This document shows positions 1 to 5,519 of a stretch of DNA of 14,073 nt, piece after piece. Position numbers and translations under genes: made by a program. The notes under the pieces were generated by a model, which was given only the letters and a program-made list of their open reading frames with translations, ran no database searches and was not told where the DNA came from. The stretch lies in NCBI GenBank assembly GCA_964384675.1, contig CAYLNK010000163.1:1-14073 (forward strand), written 5' to 3'. Positions within the stretch are counted from its first letter, which is position 1. Each line of letters begins with the position of its first letter. The stretch is from CAYLNK01 sp964384675 (GTDB lineage: Bacteria > Acidobacteriota > Thermoanaerobaculia > UBA5066).

Positions 1-52
1 GTATCGATGAGCCCGACTTCCATTCGGTCCCCTATTCCCCGGCGCTGTCCAA
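1..52 (-). repeat. Integron cassette 5, partial (third copy of the 275-bp cassette)
   Basis: These bases are the attI-proximal start of another integron cassette, cut by the window edge. Bases 1-52 are identical to 276-327 (start of cassette 4) and match 2857-2908 (start of cassette 1) except at four positions. The minus-strand cassette begins with TTGGACAGCGCC, directly after the crossover point in the R' core of the preceding attC. The start codon and ribosome-binding site of the 80-codon ORF seen in the complete copies are present here at 22-20, but the rest lies outside the window. Its presence shows that the array continues leftward and that two copies stand in tandem. Confidence 0.75.
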
Positions 53-105
53 CCCTTAGCCCTCACCGGCGAGCGAAGCGAGTCCGGTGCAGGCGGTTGT
101 TGGAC
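47..105 (-). other. attC: attC recombination site of cassette 4 (59 bp)
   Basis: An imperfect inverted repeat of exactly 59 bp. Read on the minus strand it begins with the R'' core GTCCAAC (105-99) and ends with the R' core GTTGGAC (53-47), matching the integron core consensus RYYYAAC and GTTRRRY. Inner arms CACCGG and CCGGTG flank a terminal structure containing GCGAAGCG. Crossover is expected between the G at 53 and the T at 52. The sequence is the same as the attC at 2628-2686 apart from the R' base that belongs to the next cassette. The minus orientation agrees with the direction of the cassette genes and with the divergent integrase. Confidence 0.85.
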
Positions 106-327
106 TGGGCCGGGGAGTGCTATCCCGTGAGGCCCCGACGTCTCGGTCCGCGTCGGTTCTCAGGTCGGGTTTCAATTCGTGCTCAACGGAAAGCTGTCGT
201 GTTGCCACGGTCGCTCGGCGCTTCGCGCCGAGCGGTGCGGCCGTTAGAAGGCCGCACATCCTTGTAGGCACCGGCGTATCGATGAGCCCGACTTCCATTC
301 GGTCCCCTATTCCCCGGCGCTGTCCAA
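53..327 (-). repeat. Integron cassette 4: copy of the 275-bp hairpin-rich cassette
   Basis: A complete cassette bounded by crossover points in two attC sites. It matches cassette 1 (2634-2908) over its full 275 bp except for four transitions at 282, 286, 292 and 303. Two abutting hairpins stand out. The first has a perfect 10-bp stem closed by TTC (212-221 with 225-234). The second has a perfect 8-bp stem closed by a 7-base loop (235-242 with 250-257). Neither is followed by a T-run on the minus strand, so they are not ordinary intrinsic terminators for the cassette transcript. The only ORF in cassette orientation is 80 codons and runs into the attC. The cassette may act through structured RNA or DNA, through the small protein, or simply as a passenger. 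Confidence 0.8.
56..298 (-). CDS. Small cassette ORF, 80 aa, unknown (copy in cassette 4)
   Basis: An ATG ORF in cassette orientation. An AGGGG Shine-Dalgarno-like run lies five to six bases upstream of the start, and the stop (TAA, 58-56) falls inside the attC, as is common for cassette genes. The product is basic and Arg/Thr-rich, with no transmembrane segment, signal peptide or motif I recognise. The last 15 or so residues are just the translated attC, and residues about 14-27 are the translated double hairpin, so much of it is constrained by DNA structure rather than by protein function. Compared with the copy at 2637-2879, all three differing codons change the amino acid (V3I, L5F, I6T). 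It could be a real small protein, but a non-coding cassette is equally likely. Confidence 0.35.
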   Translation of the reverse strand: MEVGLIDTPVPTRMCGLLTAAPLGAKRRATVATRQLSVEHELKPDLRTDADRDVGASRDSTPRPSPTTACTGLASLAGEG

Positions 328-379
328 CCCTGGGCGTTAGCGGCGAGCGAAGCGAGTCCGCTGCACGCCGTTGTTGGGC
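322..379 (-). other. attC: attC recombination site of cassette 3 (58 bp)
   Basis: An imperfect inverted repeat downstream of the 292-aa cassette gene. On the minus strand the R'' core is GCCCAAC (379-373) and the R' core is GTTGGAC (328-322). The inner arm TGCAGCGG is followed by the same CGCTTCGCTCGCCG segment seen in the sites at 47-105 and 2628-2686. The gene's stop codon (388-386) lies 7 bp before it. The R' TTGGAC belongs to the start of cassette 4, which explains why it differs from the R' of the attC at 1346-1403. Confidence 0.85.
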
Positions 380-385
380 GCCACT

Positions 386-1264
386 TCATCGGATCCTCAC
401 TTCCGTGCTAGGAATGTTCTCGCACGGCTCGAGGCGGTGGTACCGCAGCTCGGGAGGTGGAAGGTCACCGAAGGGCGTCAGACGCGTGAACTTCCAACAG
501 CCTTGTCGCCGCCAGGTGCCACCCAGCCCGTCGTCGTAGGAGATTCGGAGGTAGACGTATGTGTTCGCCCACCCCCTCTCAACCTCCTGCGCCCAGAGGA
601 AGATTGGAAGGGGCACCCCCCGCCCGCCCCCGGGGCAGAACTCACCTTCTTCTGTGACGGGAAGACCCGGGATATACACCTTGGGTATCGTATCCTCGCG
701 AACACCGACGTCGAGTTGTCGGTATGCGTGAGGATAGTCTGGACAGTCGATCTGTTCGGGCTCCACGGTGGAAGACACCTTGACGACGCATTCCTGTTCG
801 ATCACGTAGTTTGGTGAAGGTATGACGCCGCGATTGATTATTGGAATGGGCCAGCCAAAGGGCTGCTCCACGGTTTGAAAAGCATTGGGCTTTAGAAAGA
901 GTACCAGCGCGCGGCGGCTGTCACGCCATGAACGTTCTGCAATGCTGTTGGCGTCGCTCATGAGCGTTAGCGTTCGATCCATTGCTCCCCACTGGAGACT
1001 TGAAACGACGGCGGCTGCCACAGCTGCCAATGCGGCTACACCGACGGAAAAGCCTTGATGTTTGTCAAGCCAATTGTCTGAACCGCTCCTCAGCCGCTTG
1101 AACCTCTCCCACGCTAACGACAGGATCGGCTGACGTCTAGGTGATTCGGGGAGCGCCTCAGTCTGTGCGACGCTCGGCGTGCGGACCTCCAGGTCCGTCG
1201 TCGGTTCAGTGACAGCCGCGGGAGGCTTGGCGGCCCGGACCTTCTCGTCTGCGCTTTCAGTCAT
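386..1264 (-). CDS. Cassette 3 protein: single-pass membrane protein with a large beta-rich C-terminal part, unknown function
   Basis: This 292-aa protein fills cassette 3. Residues 1-70 are a polar, Pro/Glu-rich, probably cytoplasmic tail. Residues about 72-90 are one Ala/Val-rich transmembrane helix. A short amphipathic stretch containing ERSWRDSRRALV (about 110-121) follows, then a beta-rich domain of about 170 residues with scattered cysteines. I recognise the general layout (one helix, a helical linker ending in a W/R-rich patch, then a beta domain with PIPIINRG) as a recurring type of hypothetical membrane protein, but I cannot assign a function. The start is ATG at 1264 with no clear ribosome-binding site, and the stop lies just before the attC. 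The sequence is visibly less GC-rich than the chromosomal genes at right, as expected for an acquired cassette. Expression probably depends on an upstream or array promoter. Confidence 0.8.
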   Translation of the reverse strand: MTESADEKVRAAKPPAAVTEPTTDLEVRTPSVAQTEALPESPRRQPILSLAWERFKRLRSGSDNWLDKHQGFSVGVAALAAVAAAVVSSLQWGAMDRTLTLMSDANSIAERSWRDSRRALVLFLKPNAFQTVEQPFGWPIPIINRGVIPSPNYVIEQECVVKVSSTVEPEQIDCPDYPHAYRQLDVGVREDTIPKVYIPGLPVTEEGEFCPGGGRGVPLPIFLWAQEVERGWANTYVYLRISYDDGLGGTWRRQGCWKFTRLTPFGDLPPPELRYHRLEPCENIPSTEVRIR

Positions 1265-1345
1265 CTGTCGGAATGAGGAGGATTCCTCACCGGCGATAGT
1301 CTACGCGGCAGTGATAGTGTTTCTCGATAGCCCATTTCTAATGGC

Positions 1346-1403
1346 GCCCAACCCTTGGCCTCAGCGGCGCGCGAAGCGCGTCCGCTGCAGGCCGTTGTTG
1401 GGC
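1346..1403 (-). other. attC: attC recombination site of cassette 2 (58 bp)
   Basis: The most canonical site in the window. On the minus strand the R'' core is GCCCAAC (1403-1397) and the R' core is GTTGGGC (1352-1346), perfect complements of each other. The inner arms contain TGCAGCGGAC and CCGCTGAGGCC around the terminal GCGCTTCGCGC structure. It begins 9 bp beyond the stop codon of the 395-aa cassette gene (1415-1413). Crossover is expected between 1352 and 1351. The next cassette gene starts about 80 bp further on. Confidence 0.9.
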
Positions 1404-1412
1404 AATACGGCT

Positions 1413-2600
1413 CTATTCGTCATGTCGTTCCAGCGGGGGCGGTGGCGAGTCTTCCCATATGCCCAGCCATTCGTCCTGCCAGTCCGTGTCGTAGAACTGG
1501 ATCCAAGACCGTCTCGTGAGGTTTCCCGCACGCAGCACCGACCTGATCACCGGAACAGCATCCCAAACGTTCGTGAGCGATAGGTCGACATATGAATAGC
1601 GGAGACCAGTGCCGCCGCCCACAAAGCACCCCAGCTTCTCGCTCCGAAGTCGGTCATCGAGTGCATCTTCGATGTCGGCCTTATCGGAGAAGACCTCACC
1701 AGTGAGTCCTTCCGAGCCGTCGATCTTGAGATAGCAAAACACCTCCCCAAGCGCGGAATAGCGCCCCGAGTAGAACGAAACACCCGAATGCGTGTTTTGC
1801 CACATCTCGCCGTTCATCGACTTACCGACGAACATATCGTATTGGGCCGCGAAGTCGTCGGCAGGTGTCGGCTCAAGCTCAAACAGCGACCACATGGCTT
1901 CATCGGGGGCCGCGTAGAGTGGCGTCGTTGGAAGCGAGCTCGAGATTTCTCGGACTAATCGGTCGACCTCCTCCGGAAGGCGGTCGACGCTCTTGCCACC
2001 CCATCCCTTACGAGTAGCTTCGATACCACCCACCCACCTATTCAGAATGTCCTCGCCGAGAGCCGACTCGATCAGAACGAATGCTTGTGACCGAGCGAGC
2101 TCGTAGTCCTTCTTGAGCGTCGCTCCGGGAAACTCGACGATCACGTCCACTCGGTTAAAGCGACCACGTTCGCACTTGATCCCGCTAGCCTGCAGCGGAA
2201 CACCGGTACGCGCCTTCACCATCGACAGCGCGGCGTCATGATTCTCGCGTAGCCGATGTCCGAAAAAGGACCATCCGGCGATCGACGGAGCGCGCTTGAG
2301 GACTTCGTCGACGAGAGGACGGAGATAGTGCCGATGCTCTGGAGTCACCACGAGTCGGTGGCCGGATCGAAGTTCAGGCCCGAACTCCCACATGAGGGCT
2401 GGTGAAATCGTCTGCAGAGTGCTCTGCATCCAGGCGGGCAGATCCCAGTTCTGCTTCTTCGAGAAGACCGCTGAAATGTCCGCGTGGCGTCCAACGAAGC
2501 TCCGCCACCACGACTCGATTCGCTCCACGTGTGCCGACCGAGCCGCCTCCTCGGGCGGGTGCCCCGGGGAGAAAGTATGCCAACGCGGATTCGCACTCAT
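1413..2600 (-). CDS. Cassette 2 protein: 395-aa soluble protein of unknown function
   Basis: The gene occupies cassette 2 almost completely. I chose ATG at 2600. The reading frame stays open upstream to a TTG at 2633, but that codon is the first base triplet of the cassette at the attC crossover, so it is unlikely to be the true start. The product has no signal peptide or transmembrane helix, is acidic at the C-terminus, and is rich in Trp and aromatic residues. Its first third carries SGHRLVVTPEHRHYLRPLVD followed by APSIAGWSFFGHRLRE. I have seen this 'large value, then AP..pGW.ff..R' pattern in uncharacterised bacterial proteins, some linked to immunity or polymorphic-toxin loci, but I cannot name the family. 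The middle contains FVGKSMNGEMWQNT and the end ERHDE. Its GC content looks lower than that of the flanking chromosome. Confidence 0.8.
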   Translation of the reverse strand: MSANPRWHTFSPGHPPEEAARSAHVERIESWWRSFVGRHADISAVFSKKQNWDLPAWMQSTLQTISPALMWEFGPELRSGHRLVVTPEHRHYLRPLVDEVLKRAPSIAGWSFFGHRLRENHDAALSMVKARTGVPLQASGIKCERGRFNRVDVIVEFPGATLKKDYELARSQAFVLIESALGEDILNRWVGGIEATRKGWGGKSVDRLPEEVDRLVREISSSLPTTPLYAAPDEAMWSLFELEPTPADDFAAQYDMFVGKSMNGEMWQNTHSGVSFYSGRYSALGEVFCYLKIDGSEGLTGEVFSDKADIEDALDDRLRSEKLGCFVGGGTGLRYSYVDLSLTNVWDAVPVIRSVLRAGNLTRRSWIQFYDTDWQDEWLGIWEDSPPPPLERHDE

Positions 2601-2627
2601 CGGCTTATCGCTGCTGTCTTCTCTCCG

Positions 2628-2686
2628 GCCCAACCCTTAGCCCTCACCGGCGAGCGAAGCGAGTCCGGTGCAGGCGGTTGTTGGAC
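2628..2686 (-). other. attC: attC recombination site of cassette 1 (59 bp)
   Basis: On the minus strand the R'' core is GTCCAAC (2686-2680) and the R' core is GTTGGGC (2634-2628). The interior is identical to that of the attC at 47-105, as expected because both belong to copies of the same 275-bp cassette. Crossover is expected between 2634 and 2633. The R' differs from that at 47-53 because its last six bases come from cassette 2. Confidence 0.85.
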
Positions 2687-2908
2687 TGGGCCGGGGAGTG
2701 CTATCCCGTGAGGCCCCGACGTCTCGGTCCGCGTCGGTTCTCAGGTCGGGTTTCAATTCGTGCTCAACGGAAAGCTGTCGTGTTGCCACGGTCGCTCGGC
2801 GCTTCGCGCCGAGCGGTGCGGCCGTTAGAAGGCCGCACATCCTTGTAGGCACCGGCGTATCGGTGAACCCGATTTCCATTCGGCCCCCTATTCCCCGGCG
2901 CTGTCCAA
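2634..2908 (-). repeat. Integron cassette 1: copy of the 275-bp hairpin-rich cassette at attI
   Basis: The attI-proximal, most recently inserted position of the array is filled by a cassette that matches 53-327 except for four transitions (2863, 2867, 2873 and 2884), all within 22 bp near the attI end. The double hairpin is unchanged at 2793-2815 and 2816-2838. No gene larger than the 80-codon ORF fits inside it. Because the first cassette is closest to any array promoter, its hairpins would sit in the leader of every transcript that enters cassettes 2 and 3. Confidence 0.8.
2637..2879 (-). CDS. Small cassette ORF, 80 aa, unknown (copy in cassette 1)
   Basis: This is the second intact copy of the 80-codon cassette ORF, with ATG at 2879 preceded by an AGGGGG ribosome-binding-site-like run and the stop TAA inside the attC. 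It differs from the copy at 56-298 only in residues 3, 5 and 6. The reading frame is open further upstream to 2915, across the attI boundary, but the ribosome-binding site favours the inner ATG. No recognisable domain. The double hairpin and the attC together account for much of the coding sequence, so this may not be a protein gene. Confidence 0.35.
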   Translation of the reverse strand: MEIGFTDTPVPTRMCGLLTAAPLGAKRRATVATRQLSVEHELKPDLRTDADRDVGASRDSTPRPSPTTACTGLASLAGEG

Positions 2909-2990
2909 CACCCAATTGGACGTCTTGCTGGCGAATTGTCTGTTTGTACGGCTCGCATCTCTTCTCGGGTTAGACGGACGTCTTCGCTAA
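2903..2990 (-). other. attI: Putative attI primary recombination site
   Basis: The first cassette ends on the integrase side at a GTTGGAC core (minus strand, 2909-2903), with crossover expected between 2909 and 2908. This is where attI must be. On its integrase side the 9-mer GGACGTCTT occurs twice, at 2918-2926 and 2976-2984, in the same orientation 58 bp apart; both are followed by a short GCT-containing stretch. attI sites of known integrons carry accessory integrase-binding direct repeats on this side, so these are candidates. A TCTAAT hexamer on the minus strand (3001-2996) points toward the cassettes and could be a -10 of an array promoter, but I see no convincing -35. The position of attI is firm; its internal structure is inferred. 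Confidence 0.6.
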
Positions 2991-3047
2991 GGGGTATTAG
3001 ACCGCAGGACGGCATAAGTCTTAGAGACCGTCGGCAGCCATAAGGTC

Positions 3048-3086
3048 TTGACACGGACGCATCCGGGGCCTAACTTACGCTATAGT
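3048..3086 (+). promoter_or_regulatory. Candidate promoter region of intI
   Basis: A perfect TTGACA (3048-3053) is followed after 17 bp by TAACTT (3071-3076), a poor -10. A better -10, TATAGT (3081-3086), lies 27 bp from it, too far for the same -35. Either could start a transcript with a leader of roughly 120-130 bases before the intI start at 3216. I see no typical LexA box (CTGT-N8-ACAG) nearby. Low confidence. Confidence 0.25.
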
Positions 3087-3215
3087 TACGCGTCAGGTTC
3101 GACCTCGCCCTCGAACCGTCCGTGTTCGCCCCCAGACGGAGGTCCTCGCCGACGGCCGGGCCGCCGGGCTGGGAGCCGAGTACCCAGCATGACTGCCCCA
3201 CAGGGGAGGTGCGCC

Positions 3216-4754
3216 ATGGAAGCGATCAAGGTGGCAGAACCGGGTGCCCTCCGGCCCGGGAACGCAGGAGCCGGACGCGACGGAGCGATCCTCGGCGTCG
3301 CCCCTCGCGAGCAGCTCCCCTCGTCCTTCTGGCAGGAGTACGAAAGCGCCCTCACGCGAGATCGGGTCCCGCAGAGGTTGACCCCGTGGCACGTCCGCTG
3401 GGCGAAGCAGTTCGTGGCGGGGCGCGGCCTGGCCGACCTCCGCGCCCTCGGCCCCGAGGCCGCGGACTCGTACCTCGAGACGCTCACGACGAAGCTCGGC
3501 GTGAAGGGATGGCGCCTGTGTCAGGCGGTGGACGCGGTGTCGCTGCTGTGCCGCGAGGTGCTGCGCCTGCCGTGGGCCGCGGATCACCCGTGGAACCGAC
3601 GGAAGGCCGCCCAGGCCGCCGGCGCCGCGGCGAAGGCCCTCGTCGAGCCCATGAAGGCCCGGCCGCAGGACGTGACCGCCCGAGACGGGGCCGCCCCCGT
3701 GCGTCTTCACGCCGTCGCACGCGTGCACGCCGCCTCGCCCTTCCGGTCGGACGAGCCGGAGTTCACGGACGGTGCCAGCCTGGAGGCCGCCCGACGGTTT
3801 CCCGAGCTGTTCGAACGGCTGCGGGCGGAGGTGCGGACGCGGCACTACTCGATCCGGACCGAGACCACGTACGCGACGTGGCTGGCGCGGTTCGTGGCGT
3901 TCGGGGGAATGCGATCGCCCGACGGCCTGGAGGCCGAGGACGTGCGCTCGTACCTGGAGTACCTCGCCACCGTGCGGCGAATCTCCGCGAGCACGCAGAC
4001 CCAGGCGCTGTGCGCCCTGGTCTTCTTCTACGTGAACGTGCTGCATCGGCCGCTCGCGGACATGGGCGAGTTCACCAAGGCGAAGCGTCCCGTGCTGCTC
4101 CCCACCGTGCTGTCGCGCGGGGAGGTGCGCCGCCTCCAGGAGCAGCTGAGCGGCACGTACGCGTTGATGGCGGGGCTCCTCTACGGATCGGGCCTTCGCC
4201 TCATGGAGTGCGTCAGGCTCCGGGTGAAGGACATCGACTTCGACCATCGTCAGATCGTGGTGCGCGACGGCAAGGGGCAGAAGGACCGCGTGACCGTCCT
4301 GCCGGAAAGGCACCGCGAGGCGCTCCGGGCGCACCTCCAGCGCGTGAAGGAGCTGTTCGAATCCGACCTGCGGGCCGGCGTTTGCGGCACCTACGTCTGG
4401 CCGGCGCTGGCGCGGAAGTTCCCGTCGGCCCCCAGGGAATGGGTGTGGCAGTACGTCTTCCCTTCCGGAAGCCTCTCGAAGGACCCTCGATCCGGCGCGG
4501 TCCGGAGGCACCACGCCCACGAGACCGCGCTGCAACGTGCCGTGAAGGCCGCCGCGGCCCGTGCCGGGATTGCCAAACGGGTGAGCCCCCACACGCTGCG
4601 CCATTCGTTCGCGACGCACCTCCTGGACGCCGGACAGGACATCCGGACGCTGCAGGAGCTGCTCGGCCACGCGGACGTGGCGACGACCCAGATCTACACG
4701 CACGTCCTGAACCGCCCCGGGCTGGCCGTCAGAAGCCCCGCCGACTACGAATGA
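3216..4754 (+). CDS. intI: Integron integrase (tyrosine recombinase) with an N-terminal extension
   Basis: IntI inserts and excises cassettes by recombining attC with attI. The 512-aa product has the tyrosine-recombinase catalytic set: R328 in GSGLRLMEC, K353 in DGKGQKDR, H459 and R462 in HTLRHSF, H485 in LLGHAD, and nucleophile Y494 in QIYTHV. The IntI-specific insertion is present (a KDPRSGAVRRHHAHE segment before the HTLRH box), which separates it from XerC/D and phage integrases. The usual SAM-like core-binding domain starts near residue 196. Residues 1-195 are extra: about 38-127 look like a second, divergent SAM-like domain, followed by an Ala/Arg/Pro linker. The start is ATG at 3216, because AGGGGAGGT at 3202-3210 is a strong ribosome-binding site; the frame also runs open to a TTG at 3048. 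The gene reads away from the cassettes, the canonical integron layout. Confidence 0.93.
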   Translation: MEAIKVAEPGALRPGNAGAGRDGAILGVAPREQLPSSFWQEYESALTRDRVPQRLTPWHVRWAKQFVAGRGLADLRALGPEAADSYLETLTTKLGVKGWRLCQAVDAVSLLCREVLRLPWAADHPWNRRKAAQAAGAAAKALVEPMKARPQDVTARDGAAPVRLHAVARVHAASPFRSDEPEFTDGASLEAARRFPELFERLRAEVRTRHYSIRTETTYATWLARFVAFGGMRSPDGLEAEDVRSYLEYLATVRRISASTQTQALCALVFFYVNVLHRPLADMGEFTKAKRPVLLPTVLSRGEVRRLQEQLSGTYALMAGLLYGSGLRLMECVRLRVKDIDFDHRQIVVRDGKGQKDRVTVLPERHREALRAHLQRVKELFESDLRAGVCGTYVWPALARKFPSAPREWVWQYVFPSGSLSKDPRSGAVRRHHAHETALQRAVKAAAARAGIAKRVSPHTLRHSFATHLLDAGQDIRTLQELLGHADVATTQIYTHVLNRPGLAVRSPADYE

Positions 4755-4811
4755 ACGGGATTTCGCGCTCTCGCGACACCCGATCTGCCCGCTGACAGCT
4801 CCGCCCTCGGA

Positions 4812-4850
4812 TCGCCGAGTGTGACGTTGCGTCACGCGCTCGTTCGGCGA
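4812..4850. terminator. Nested dyad between convergent intI and the NusG-like gene
   Basis: Outer arms TCGCCGA (4812-4818) and TCGGCGA (4844-4850) are perfect complements and enclose a second perfect hairpin, GTGACG (4821-4826) with CGTCAC (4830-4835) and a 3-base loop. It lies 57 bp past the intI stop and just past the end of the convergent NusG-like gene. There is no T-tract, so it would be a factor-assisted or bidirectional terminator rather than a classic intrinsic one. A protein-binding dyad is the alternative. Confidence 0.4.
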
Positions 4851-4854
4851 CGGC

Positions 4855-5403
4855 TCACTCCCTGCCCGCTGCGCCCGCGGCCGAGGCTTCTACTGCCTCG
4901 GAGGGAACGGTGACACGCCAGATTCCGGATGCGACGGCCAATAGTACGCGGACACGATCTCTGGAGGCAACGAATCCATCGAGCACCGCCTCGAGCCCTC
5001 TGAATGGGCCGGAGCTGACCAGGACGCGGTCCCCGCGGGAGATCGTCTGTTGCTGCTGGGGAATGACGAGGTAGCCGCGTCCCTCTTCTCGAGCCTTCAG
5101 GAGCGCGATCTCCGTATCGTCCAGGGCCGCGAGGCGCTCCCCGAACCGCACGGCGCGGCGGACCCCCGGGCAGTAGCGGATCAGGTCGATGCCGACGCCC
5201 GGGACGGCGTGACAGAAGAGGTAGTAGGGAAAGAGAGGAACCGGGTTCCTCGGGGCCCGGAGGTGGTCCGGAGGCTTGAGGACCCTCGGACAGTAGACCT
5301 CGAGCCCCCGCTCGTTCAGCCAGATCTCCGCCACTCGCTCTTGCAGCGCCTTCGTCTGGACCACGAGCCACACGGGCCGCGTCTCCTCCTGAGCGAGCAG
5401 CAT
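4855..5403 (-). CDS. NusG/RfaH-family transcription elongation factor (specialised paralogue)
   Basis: A 182-aa protein with the two-domain layout of NusG paralogues. The NGN domain (about residues 10-105) has the opening VWLVVQTKALQERVAEIWL, the PLFPYYLF strand (56-63) and GVRRAVRFG (80-88). After a linker comes a KOW domain (about 121-173) with SRGDRVLVSSGPFRGLEAV. In this family (RfaH, LoaP, UpxY) such proteins bind RNA polymerase and help it through long operons, typically for polysaccharides or secondary metabolites. Housekeeping NusG usually sits in a secE-nusG-rplK block, which is absent here, so this is a specialised paralogue. The start ATG at 5403 has a GGGGAGG ribosome-binding site 8 bp upstream. 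No target operon is visible beside it; it lies convergent to the integron integrase and divergent from mazEF. Confidence 0.88.
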   Translation of the reverse strand: MLLAQEETRPVWLVVQTKALQERVAEIWLNERGLEVYCPRVLKPPDHLRAPRNPVPLFPYYLFCHAVPGVGIDLIRYCPGVRRAVRFGERLAALDDTEIALLKAREEGRGYLVIPQQQQTISRGDRVLVSSGPFRGLEAVLDGFVASRDRVRVLLAVASGIWRVTVPSEAVEASAAGAAGRE

Positions 5404-5505
5404 GGAAAGAGCCTCCCCCTGATCTGATGTCTCTTTCCGAGGGATAAACTGACCCCCCCGCCGGCCGCGGACTGATGGCTGGGGCTGGGCCTCCAGAGGT
5501 GTGAC

Positions 5506-5517
5506 GTATCATCATAC
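5506..5517 (+). promoter_or_regulatory. Promoter -10 and palindromic operator of the toxin-antitoxin operon
   Basis: GTAT-N4-ATAC (5506-5517) is an inverted repeat immediately before the antitoxin start. It overlaps TATCAT (5507-5512), a good -10 hexamer. The spacing of seven bases from the -10 to the ATG at 5520 would place the transcript start at or next to the start codon, i.e. a leaderless message. Ribbon-helix-helix antitoxins commonly repress their own promoter by binding such short palindromes, so autorepression here is likely but inferred. Confidence 0.4.
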
Positions 5518-5519
5518 CC

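Noticed and set aside
87..539. Plus-strand open frames of about 70-150 codons across the cassette copies and attC sites (87-539, 2402-2848, 371-817)
   Set aside because: They run against the cassette direction, cross attC and cassette borders, and arise because the repeated attC and hairpins are open in several frames.
1..2910. CRISPR array or simple interspersed repeats
   Set aside because: The repeats are 58-59 bp imperfect palindromes with attC core sites, spaced by whole genes of unequal length, next to an integron integrase, not short uniform spacers.
3048..3215. Longer intI start at TTG 3048
   Set aside because: The TTG is part of a TTGACA promoter-like hexamer, has no ribosome-binding site, and the added residues are low-complexity; ATG 3216 has AGGGGAGGT at correct distance.
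3235..3252. Sigma-54-like TGGCA-containing stretches within intI (about 3235 and 3386) and in the methyltransferase gene (about 11262)
   Set aside because: The second GC element is missing at the required spacing in each, and all lie inside coding sequence.
3093..4835. 580-codon open frame on the minus strand opposite intI
   Set aside because: Low-complexity Arg/Gly/His-rich translation typical of the antisense of a GC-rich gene; the plus frame has clear recombinase motifs.
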